Part shown: positions 46,617 through 57,400 of the stretch, piece after piece
Layout of the letters: each line of letters starts with the position of its first letter
Numbering within the stretch: position 1 is the first letter of the stretch
Assembly: GCA_013368445.1 (NCBI GenBank)
Contig: JAACJO010000014.1
Coordinates: forward strand, 887,347 to 951,346
Length of the DNA: 64,000 bases
Origin: Leucocoprinus leucothites
Taxonomy: Eukaryota > Basidiomycota > Agaricomycetes > Agaricales > Agaricaceae
Direction of reading: 5' to 3'
Position numbers and translations under genes: made by a program
The notes under the pieces: model-generated
Told to the model about the DNA's origin: nothing
Databases searched by the model: none
Seen by the model: the letters and a program-made list of their open reading frames with translations, nothing else

Positions 46617-49600
46617 TCACATAAAAACAGAAGCATTCAAACCAGTCGTAAAATCAAGCACACATATCCGTTGATCATGAGAAGCACTAAAATGCGAGCG
46701 GTAAACCGGTGTGCGTGCAGTTTTTAAGCAAGCCACGCACCTGACAATCCTTCCAAGGTTGAACTTGACATCAAAGATGAGACTCGTATGTGTGTGCTTG
46801 AACTCTCGGATGAGCTTGCCTATTATGATACAATTAGTAATCCTTTCTCCACGGCATCCATTGTTACTCGCCGCTGTACAAATCCCACACCTTGACCACC
46901 TTGTCGTAACTAGCGCTTAATAGACGCCCTGTCTTTGGATCAAATGAAATTGCCCGAACGAGAGCATTATGTCCTGCCAACGTTCTCAGACATTCGCCAG
47001 TCCATGCATTCCAGACCCTGATCTTGCAGTCGTTCGAGCCCGATACAATGAGGTCGTTCTGCACGTCAAGTTAACTTCATATCGCTTGTCAGGCCCGATG
47101 TATGAATGAGGTACCTTGAACTCAATGCAGGCCAAGCCGCGATCGTGTCCATCAAAGGTTCTCAAGCGTTCGCCACTTTCAATGTCCCACAGGATCATCT
47201 TTCCGTCTCCACTTGCGCTGACCTGAGGATGCTATCAGTGCCTGAAGTGAAAATAACGCAGCGTACGTACTACTCTACCATTTTGAAGTCCTAGTGCATT
47301 CACAGGTCCCTCATGACCCCTTAGCATCCGATGTAAGGTTAGGGTCTCCCGATCCCAAACACGGATAACGGTATCCTTCGAGCTGTGGCTACTGTAAGTG
47401 ATCGGACACGGCAAAGGCACTGTGAGAGCTCACCAACTGACGATCCACCGGCTGTCTATCCGTAAGTCAAGGACACCATCAGTGTGTCCTTTCAAGATGG
47501 CGACAGGTTCTGCGAGAACCCTTCTGTCAAGAACATCTTCTCCCTCACTGCCCGCCTCCTCTTTGTCGTCAGTTAAAACTTCCCCCGTATCTAAACTCCA
47601 TACACATATCGTACAGTCGCTGCTTCCCGTAAACATAAATCCAGTCCTTTTAACTGGACTTCTCGAACCCATATCCATGTCCACCGATAGTGATGTCCCA
47701 TCTTCTCGCGTTCTGCGCATGCTCAGCAAGTCAGGAGAATCAAGATCCCAGTCCCTTTCAAACTTCAGGCATAGGACGCTACCTGTATGAGCGCCTACAA
47801 AGGTACCCAACCGTCTTCCTGTCTTCAGGCTCCAGGCTATGACAGTCCGATCCCGAGAACCAGTGATAATTCTTTGGGAGTCAAAATCGACACAGTAGAC
47901 ACTTTAAGCGATAAGCTACATGGAAACTGAAGGTGGAGTAAGCGACATACCTGTCTGTGTGACCATGAAGTTCACGCCTTTCGGGCTCCCACTTTTCCGC
48001 CTTGAATACGAGGTTCATATTGACAGGTTCGGTTCGAGACGCGGGGATCGCCCTCAGTTCCGCTGTTTTCCCAGCAGCTCTTCCTACAGAAGTCGACTCG
48101 GCCAAGTGGTCAACAGAGCAGCCCGCTATGGCGCTCAGTGTATTACCACCCCGAAGCAGCCTCGCCGGCGAGAGCGATCTCGATCTCGGGGCCTCGCGAG
48201 AGGTCATTGACCTGCTTGTCTCACGGATACACGGCGGCTCCTCTGGAAGCGACATAGGGACATGAACATATGAGGTCCCCAGCCACCTCTTCTCCAATCC
48301 CAGCCTGTCCATGTACATCTTCTGCCAGTCGAATTGTAAAGGAAAATTCTGTTTGGGATGCCGAAGCGCCTTGTGCGCTAAATGTGGCGTCAAATGAGGT
48401 GACAGCAACGATGATTGCGGGCGTCTACATTGAGTAGTGCTGTGTTTCAACGAGGCACCGAATTTGAACGCCTGGGCTCTCGGCTTGAGTTTCCATCGAT
48501 GTCGCTTCAACTGACGACTAGGTGAATCAACAATGTTCGCCGATGACCCTGCTTCAAATTTCCACATATGGGACATGTCCGCCTTTCTGAGGTCAACGTC
48601 CCATCTTCCCAAGAATAAAGCATGCCAGACAGGGTTATCGCTCGCTAAACGCCGCCACGTGCGTGAAACAGTAAGGCAAGCCAGTATAGCACGTAAAGCA
48701 ACCTTGGATTTCTCCTCGGCTTCGTTCACCAAGGGATCCTGCTTTTCGGCACCAGGAGCATGTTGCATATGACAGCGTACGGGAGGCGGGCAGACCAGCT
48801 GAAGTATGTAGACCGCGAGTTCTGGCGGCAAAAGTCGTAGGATATCAACACCAGTCACCGCCCGTACGTCAACGAAGCAAGCCTCGTCGATTAGCTCGCC
48901 TTCTTCTCCGTCCAGCGGCGAAAGTTCACTGAAATGAACGTCTTCTGCGGGTTCCGACGCAAATGGTGAGTAAGGGGAAGGTTGGGCCCTTCCTTTCCCC
49001 TTATTTTGGCTCCTAGAATTACTATTCCAGAGAAGAGGTGAATGGTGACCAGAGGGTGATTGGCTGCTAAACAGCTGTGTTGGTAGGGAAATAGAATGAG
49101 AGAAGATTCTTGGTGAGCCGGCGGGAGAGGAATCGATAGAAGCAGGGGAAGATGTAGGGGGTGAGTTAATGTTATGGCTACCGGAGAATGCCTTCCCTGG
49201 AGAAGAAAGTGCATCCCAGATACGTGGCAGGAGCGTCTTGAAGGGATTCGATTGCTGAGGTATATTGGGCATTGAGATAGATTCGGTAGGGTGGTTCAGG
49301 CTTATGAAAGGAACTCCACCGAGGCCAGGGCTTGTATAATATGTGTGACCTCTGGGACTGGACCAAGCCGCTGGAGATTGAATTCCAAATCCTGCAAAAG
49401 AGGAGGATATAGAACGGCGATGGCCATAGGGATAGCTACCTGGCATTTGTACGGTAGGCACATTATCGCCTTCCAGCTCCTCTACATCGATGAAAGAGTA
49501 ATCTGCAGTTGGAGCAGGAGAAGGGGGGCGTGCTCGATGAGTATCGTACTCCTCCCCCTCATTGTTGTCAAGGTTGAAATGTGGTGGCGTCTGTGGAATA

Positions 49601-49881
49601 TCTGTGGTCGTGAGATACGGCGACCCGAGCATGGAGTTCATCATGTGCGAGAAGTGCGGGTTGTTTGGGTACTCCTGAGTCGCTGAATGACTCGTTATAT
49701 TGGGTTGTTTGTTGAATTGGGTCTGTATTGTAAGAGCCGACCCCGATGTCCGACGGTGATGTTGGAGTACCATCGGACGCTGAGGTATATTGTAAGCACT
49801 TGGTGAGAGCCTATTTGGCGGTCTCCGCCTTGTATATGGCGGTGTATATGAGATAGAGGGGCCTGCGTCCTGAGAGGACAT
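46617..49881 (-). CDS. F-box/WD40-repeat protein, putative SCF ubiquitin-ligase receptor
   Basis: Start at 49881 (MSSQDAGPSISYTPPYTRRR). The first exon, over 600 codons, begins with a disordered Ser/Pro-rich region, then an F-box-like segment DILRLLPPELAVYILQLV and LACLTVSRTWRRLASDNPVW (about residues 345-410), then a basic linker. Later exons form about seven WD40 repeats: IITGSRDRTVIAWSLKTG, FTGSSDCTICVWSLDTG, SKDTVIRVWDRET, ASGDGKMILWDIESG, VSGSNDCKIRVWNAWTG, SASYDKVVKVWDLYSG and SASHDQRICVLDF. The last repeat is reached by a GC-AG intron (46820-46871) and a further intron, ending NASVFM and TGA at 46619-46617. F-box plus WD40 order matches Cdc4/Pop1/Fbw-type receptors that present phosphorylated substrates to SCF; the substrate is unknown. 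The 3' half was copied to make the pseudogene at 42190-43210. Confidence 0.8.
46820..46871 (-). other. GC-AG intron in the F-box/WD40 gene
   Basis: Using donor G|GCGAGT and acceptor CATAATAG joins VWDLYSG to KLIREFKHTHTSLIFDVKF in frame. A GT donor two bases further (GTAACA) would break the frame. The donor word is identical to that of the GC-AG intron in the GH127 gene. Confidence 0.6.
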
Positions 49882-51884
49882 CGTGGTAGATTGGGAGAGA
49901 GCAAGAATGGTGGTAAAGTAAGTACTCCTGAACTGCTCTCAAGATAAGTATGACGGTATGCCCTGATGCCTTGAACGGTCCCGTGACCATACCCCTGATC
50001 AATTCTTCCAAACACATGCACATAACGCGCCTATCAGACTCAGTTTTTGTGACCTCACTCTGCGTTTAGTGCACGTTGGTCTGCACCACGGGCGTCCATT
50101 CTGGAGCTCTAAGTCCGATCCTACCGTGATTATGAACCTCAATGAAGTTTGAAGCAATGCATCCTGCTCAATTTCATTAAACTTCGGGTTTGACCCTGTC
50201 CCCCCACGTTGCGCAATGTACAAACCTCGAGACGGAAGTCTCAAAATTCACTGCAGTGCTGGTGGACTTGACGATGATGCAAATGACAACACCAAAGTTC
50301 TCCAGGTGGTGAAACAAGACATACGAGTTATAACTATTGAACAAGAAATGTGTCTCAAGTCCTGGCCTTAATCTCGTGTCTTCAACGAAGCGTTTACGAC
50401 GGAGTCACTGAACATACTGCATCTGACTTTCATACTTGCCCGTGGCCCAAGGATCCTGGATCGAGTACGAATATCTAAATGAGATAACCCAACCCAAAAC
50501 CCCCGTCTCACATACCTACACTACCTCACGGGACAATCCTGCTTCGCCGGATCATCAGAAATGTTATATTCCAGGCTCGTATCGTGCTCCTTCGACGACC
50601 TCTCAAGACCTTACCCCCAGTGTCCCCAGTAATTTATTTTCAAGCAAGCAAAAAACAAAGCTCTCTTAATCCAGACAACTGTTGTGGGTGGCTCAGCCAC
50701 ACAAATGGTTCTGTATGGTGATGCTAAGTCTGGCCAACTGGCGTTGCATCTCCCTGGCAGCTTGGAACTTGAGAGTGCACATAATTCCAGAGTCCTCTTT
50801 CAGCCTCTCGATATGATATGAGGAAGAGGGGATGCGCTACTGTGGGTGACAGGTCCACTATCTTGGGGGATGGCGATCAGGATAATGAGTTAGTTTGGGC
50901 CGGTATTTTGACATAACGAACGAAGCGGTTGTCATCTTTGAAATGGTCCCTGGCTAGGAGACTGAGGGCGGGGTAGATCCCGATATAACAGAGAAGCTAT
51001 TACCAGTGCACCTCCTCAACGCTGCGACGACTCCGAACAAGTTGAAGGTACGAGTGTTTTTGGGCATTCGATTAGTAAACGTTCACGGTCGAAACTGTTG
51101 CCGGCTTCCAAGGAGATAATCTACTGAAGAACATTGAAGAAGAGTCACCTGGGATTGAACAACTCGGTGCTCCTGGTGGTTCCCATGCCATCCTCTATGT
51201 GCAGGAGGTGATATCCCACGTTGTACATGTACGGGCAACAACTCCGATCTGTCGAAGAGGACTGATCGAGCTGATCGTTCAAGGATGACCGAGTGCCGCA
51301 GGGCGGTAGTGGCCGATATCAGATATAGTCTAATAGAACATTTTGAATCACAAACGCTGGATGGTGGGTTTTCCGAACGCACTACAACCTCCCCTAAGTA
51401 TTTGTGGAAGAGACTGATAGCCCAACAAAACACATAGAAGAGTCAGATCTGATATTGATGTGTATACAATGTGATCACGAGCTGCATTACACATGTGTTG
51501 GTCAAACGGTAATTTACGTGGTGTTGAAGGTCATCAACTTTGAATCGGATAAAATATCACTCTCTGCTGATCCATACCGTGAGCTCAGAGGGAGGATGGA
51601 ATGATATAGGCGCTGTCTTCAATCGCAACGAACAGATTACATGATTATGTACACCCTCCTTTCAGCCTTTGTCATTTGATGTCAGGGTGACGTTTTGGCT
51701 TGCTTTTTTAGCACACGCTAGAATAGACAAGGTTAACTGGAGTTAAATGCATTGCCTCACACGACCACCGTCTTTCGTACTAGCACCCACACGTTCTGGA
51801 TATAAAGGCTCAACTTAGCTCATTTACTCACTCTTCCCTCCATCGACATCCACTATCGGTGCACCGTCACTCAGCGCGACACTA
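49882..51884. other. Intergenic, about 2 kb, no gene recognised
   Basis: Lies between the divergent starts of the F-box/WD40 gene and the next plus-strand gene, so it should contain both promoters. Short open frames (50436-50669 plus, 51083-51433 minus) have no recognisable content. A TATA-like gatataaagg lies at about 51798. Confidence 0.4.
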
Positions 51885-52949
51885 ATGGGACGCTGGACGC
51901 AATATGAAGAGGTATTTAGCCCCTTTGCTCTGAATGCTTTAACACTGGGCTAATAAGGAGCTGTTTATTACTCTGGCTTATCGCTATATCCAACACAACT
52001 CGGTCACACGACATATTCTCCCTTAGGACGCCGCACGCCTTCCCGAGGGGATGAAGCGCATCGGCTATGACGCCGACACACAATGCTACACTTTCCAAGA
52101 TCGCTACACAGGAGCCTTGTACCGTTCGGAGCCAGGCAATGTCTATGGGACACTGACACCGGTGAATCCCAGTGAGAGCAATGCTCGAACGGTCCGTCCT
52201 AATGCTTTCGCCTCGACAGGTGAGTAATACAATATCGCATTTCCCGCTCCATGCCCTCTTCTTGCTTCAGCAACTCCCGCCACCCGAGAACATTAGAGTA
52301 GGGCACTACTTTGAAGCTCCCGGTTCTTCGCGTCGATCGAGCATTGATGCTTGACGTATCCACTGAGCCTCATGTTGTCCTCATGCCTTGATCTCAGCCA
52401 TTATCAAACTCACCCATATTGAATCGTCTTACCCCTACAGATCCTGCCAAGCAACGGTCTAAATCGACCGTCAATACAAGCATCAGCTCATTCGACGACT
52501 TCCTCCCATCTTCTGCCATCACTGCCCCACCGCCGCCTCCGTCAAAGGTGTCCTTACGTAGCCCAATATCCGACTCCCCAACTAACTCGCGACTACCGGG
52601 CATATTTCGTAAAGTCAGAGTGATGAGCTCTGCTGTCTCTAGGATGCAGCCTTCTCAATCTGAAGGTCCACCAGGCCACATTAAATCGCCTTCTCTTCCC
52701 ATCTCGTCGTCCTCCGGATATCGCGATTCACCTTCTCCACCCCCACTGCCAACACGCCGAATGAGAGGGTACACTAGATTACCGGATCCACATCAAGAAG
52801 AGGACAAGAAAGCCCTTCTTCGCTCAAAGACTATGTCATCGGCATCCAGTTCCCGTTCTGCCCACGCTCCCACTCGGTCATCCTCTCGAGCGTCGCGTGC
52901 ATCTGCCGTATCCACAACGTCGACCATCACACCCATGAAAACAAGATAA
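51885..52949 (+). CDS. Conserved fungal hypothetical protein
   Basis: Three exons: 51885-51911 (MGRWTQYEE), 52027 to about 52219, and about 52440-52949. The second exon reads DAARLPEGMKRIGYDADTQC and TFQDRYTGALYRSEPGN; the third is Ser/Pro-rich with two PPPPP tracts and a basic Ser-rich tail, ending in TAA at 52947-52949. A short N-terminal domain of this kind (start GRWTQYEED, then a tyrosine-rich strand pattern) followed by a disordered Ser/Pro tail is, from memory, common in hypothetical proteins of Agaricomycetes. No biochemical role is known to me. Introns are canonical (GTATTT...CCTTAG; GTGAGT...CCTACAG) and the frame is continuous. Confidence 0.68.
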
Positions 52950-54490
52950 TGCACCCAAGTCCGGTTGATTCTCCAGCGTTCTGACCATAGATGTGCCCAG
53001 CGCTACAGTCTAGCCGGGTTACAGTTCCAGCTGATTGTTGACAACGCGTTTTGATTCTTCGTCTCTTCTGTCACTTGACTTCCGTTCTTACGACTGTTTT
53101 TGGGTTGGCTACTTGTCTCCTTTTGATATCATTGATATTTATGGCGTTAAGTTACATAGTAACTGGTTCTAGTACCTATCTCGACACGATCAGACTTGGA
53201 ACTCTGCCCTGACATATCCGCAGCTTTTAACCTCCATGCAGCGATCTCCACTTCTCGGCTAGATATATTGTCTTTTCATTATAATTATCATTGTATTTGT
53301 TTCTCGTGAAAGAGGCAGTGCGACATGTCGACATCAGTTGTTCCGAGCCGAGTGTATTGCGACTGTTACTGAAGAGTCAATTTCAATGGTCGACGCCATT
53401 TTATCTCATTCAGCTCTTCGTGTAACATTATAGGAGCTGATGAGATCTCTAAGGTTATGGAGCTGGACTTTCCTCCGTTTGAGCAGTGCCAAGTTTCAAT
53501 ATTTTCGAAATGTAACAGACGGCTAAGAGCGCTAGTCACTTAAATTTACCCAGGAGTTGGCAGGCCCTCAGGTCTAAGGAAGTGGTTCACGTCTTCTTCT
53601 CTTTGCATGTCCCCTCTGCATCGATTCCAGATTCCACAAATGAGATTTCTTCACCAATGATCAAGTACATACCACTTGCGAGGGAATTAGTCCTTACTCG
53701 CAATATTTACTGGGGTTGAGTCCACGACCGAAACATGATATTTATGGTAGAAAGATCAGCCTTCGCAAACGCCAGAAAAAGTGGCGCTGGAAGGGATCAT
53801 ACAGAATTGCACCGTATGAGGTATTTCATTTTCCTCAAAAATGTCGATCTCCTCACGCAAATAAATTGTTGCACTACGCCTTCCCCACATTTTGCTTCGG
53901 CCGGTAGCTCATGCCCTTCAACGCCAGTAAACTCGCCTCCGCCCCACTGATAATCAACACTCGAACTCTGGACAAGTATGAGGACTTGCCAGTGCTGAGT
54001 CGGTGGGTAAATCCCAAGAAAATACATGTCATAATGAAGACGAAGTACAGCAGAGACTAATAACCGATAATGCGATAACGTACACCACAAAAACCAGGGA
54101 TACGACGGAAACGAACCGACCAACGATTGAATAACGAAGAACTAAAACAGCACCCAACATTTTACGTAGACTAGCATGGAAGATGAGCAGAAGATATAAA
54201 CAAGGGAAAGAATAAAAATGGTATCAATCACACAAGGAATTATCCACCAATTCCGACCAACCAAAAAGCAAGAAGTCAAACACCTTTAAACGGAAGGAAA
54301 ACCGCCAGGAAAAAGCCAGAGAGAGGAAGAGAGGAAGAGAGCATCGAAATCAGCCAAAAATCCACACCTACATATAACTCAATCGAGATAAACAAGTAGC
54401 GAAAAGTCAAACCCAGGCCAACTAATCCGGGGCGAGTACGCTCAGTCCCCAAAAAAAGGACGAGGCGACGCAACCTAGAGGAGGCATGGA
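52950..54490. other. Intergenic between convergent genes
   Basis: Holds 3' ends of the convergent hypothetical and transcription-factor genes. Open frames at 53716-53907 and 53797-54123 overlap on opposite strands and look like chance. Nothing else recognised. Confidence 0.4.
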
Positions 54491-57400
54491 TTAACGCCAA
54501 CTCCCATTCGCTTCCGAGTTATAACTCACGTTATACATATACGTCGTCCAAGTCTCCTGTAATCGACTATCATCGGCAGCGATACCTCTCAGCACGCCCC
54601 CAGGAGTAAAGGGTTGTTGCTGCTGTGGTTGCTGCTGCTGCTGCATATGGACTTGCCCTTGGTACTGCTGCCCAGAATACTGTGCAGGTACCTGTTGCGG
54701 TTGTTGTTGCTGCTGCTGAGGCGCGTAGCCTTGATCCGGAACGGTCGGTGCGGCAGCCCAATACTGGGAATATGTTTCCGGAGGATATTGCTGCTGCGGC
54801 TGAGGTTCCGGTGGAGGGGGAGGTTGTTGCTGTTGCGGAGGATAATGAGGCGCTGGGTGAACATAGGGCGCTTGTACATCATATGGTGTCACGGGCGTCC
54901 GTTCTCCCGATGAAGGCGTAATCAGCGTTTCCCTCGAGTTCTCATAGTGTTGAGGAGGTATGACCTGTAGCGGTTGCTGCTGCTGCTGCTGCTGCTGCTG
55001 AGGATGATGCATCGGCACATGCGATGAGCGCTGGTACTGGGGTGGTTGTGGTTGGGGTGGTGGTGGTGGTAATGGTTGACCTTGGTGGTGGTACACCGCA
55101 TCCTGCCCTTGCACATACACCTGTCGCAAATTCACAGGCGACTGTCGCGATCTAGCCTGCGGCGGTTGCTGAGGGGGAGATGGTTCTTGGTTGTAATACC
55201 CCTCATACTGTGCCTGCGGATGCTGCTGCTGAGGCCTGTATCCAGCCTGAGGTGGCGGCGGAGGCGCCTGATAATGCTGTTGCGCCCGCTGTTGTTGCTG
55301 CTGCATTTCATAATCCATTTCTCTCCTCTCCGCCATCTCCCTTTCCTGCCTCTCAAACTCCATCCGCTGCCGTTCCTCCTCTTCTCTCCTTCTCTCCATC
55401 TCCATCTGCTGCATTTGCTGATATTCCATCTCCCTTTGCTGCTGCTGTTGATGCTGATACTCAACACCATCCATCCCAGATTGCACCTGAACCTTTGCCT
55501 CTTCCTCCCTTCCACTCATCCCATTCACAGCGTACGGCCCATACGCAGGAACACCGACCACCTCCGTTTCCGACCCTTCAGGCAGCGGCGGCGGCGGTGG
55601 CGCAGACGTATCCATATACGCCTGCTTAACCTGTGCCTCAATACGTCCATCAAACCCTCGTAACTCGTGCACCAGGTTCGGATGCACACCCTCGAACGAG
55701 GGGTACTGGTTAATCAATTGCTGCTGCTGAACCGGCAACGGCTGCGATGGTACCGAAGGTATTGACACTTGCTGGAGTTGCTGCTGAGCCTGTTGCGGCG
55801 TAGGACCACCGTATACACTGTGATTTGCCGATACCCCTCCTTGTGTGTGAGGTGGGTGTCCCGGAGCTTGTCCTGGAACCTGCAGATATCCCTGAGCATT
55901 AGGTTTAATCTTCGGGCTCCCTGAACTCGCTCTCGACGACGATACCAGACTCCCTAAAAAAAACACAGTATTCCATCAATCATTATCAAAACAATCAGCG
56001 GAAGAACATGACGTACCACTCGACGCAAGCCGCCTCAAGCCATTCCCATCAGGCCCAGCAGTCGAAACAACAGGGGACCGCGTAGCCACCGTATGCGTCT
56101 TCCCACCAAAAATCTCCATCTCATTCTTCTCGTCATCCGTCTTCGAAGGCTTCAAAATATCATTCGGTATAGTCGGCGGCAATCCCCTCTCACTATCTTC
56201 AAATGACTTCAACGCCTTTCTCCGCAGTCTTGATAAGATCGGCTAGATGATAAAAATAACCCAAGAGAGGGGAAAAAGCGAATGAGTCTCAAACGCCACA
56301 AGAAAACGATCAGAAAGGATAAGACCGAAAACGACAGAAACAAAGAAGAACCCGTCAGGATAAGAAGCCAACATGAACATAACATCCGGAGAAGGAACAA
56401 AAGTGCGCATGACGGTGGAGAGAAGCACAGATATTTTTGTCAAGCGCGCCGGCACAAAGGGGAAAGGAGAAAGGAAAGTGGAGAGGTGGAACGAAATGGA
56501 AGAAAAGGCCCGCATACAAAACATCATCTCTCTTACAACGGAACCGAACAAGAATTAAATGTCACAATCAATTGCAAAAACATGCTCACCATGAACTTGA
56601 CAGCCCTTCCACCATGCCTGGCGGCATGCTCAAACAACTCACATGCATTATTCAGTTCAATCATTGCCGCATGAGCAACCTGAGACTGCTTCGAGACATG
56701 CGTCGCAACTGACGAGAGCATTACCTGTATAAAACGAGGGTTAGGTGAGTACGCGAGACAGCGACAGGAAGCAAGCGTGGAAAAGGGCGAATGGATCGGG
56801 GGTTCCAAGAATGTCAGGGGATCGAAGGTGGGAGAAGCAAAAGGAATGAAACGAGGGTTGCATAAATGTGGGTTATTAAAAGAAAATTATGGGTCGCAGG
56901 AGTTTGGGAAGAGTGGGGGCAGAGGTGGAACGGCGTTGAGGCGAAAAAGGGCGCTGCCGAACGAAATCACAAAAGTACTGCGAAAAAGATCTTAAAACAA
57001 TAAAAATAGAAATAAAACAGATAAAGGTTGGAGAGGGGGGAAATTGCCAAAATAAAATGAGATAAAATACACGACCCGAAGAAACACTCACAGTCGCACT
57101 AAAAGCATGCGTCCACAACACCCAAAACCTCGCAATCTGCCTAGGAAACAATATAAACTGCTTCCTCACAGACCCCAAAATCGTACACGCGCTTCGATAC
57201 CCAGCCAAAAAGCTCGGCGCATACTGACTCTTTATCGGGTCCGCCGGATGAGTCTCAATCGCATGTGCAAAGAAACACCGATGAATATACAACAGCGCTA
57301 CAAAAAAAAACCCATACATTAGCACTCATCATCCTATGTTATTTTTTCCAAAAAAAATAAGACGCACTCAGTTCCCGATAATTAATCGGCATAAACCGAC

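Larger units (their letters stand above)
43215..47625. repeat. Tandem segmental duplication II, right unit
   Basis: Second copy of the 39222-43208 unit: 3' flank, ArsB-like gene 3, spacer and the 3' half of the F-box/WD40 gene. Beyond 47625 the WD40 gene continues with unique sequence, so this unit keeps the parental arrangement. From 43211 to 43752 there is only duplicated flank, without a gene. Confidence 0.72.

Noticed and set aside
54614..55663. Long plus-strand open frames rich in Leu or Ala opposite the transcription-factor tail
   Set aside because: They are frame shadows of the CAG/CTG-rich glutamine coding tract on the minus strand.
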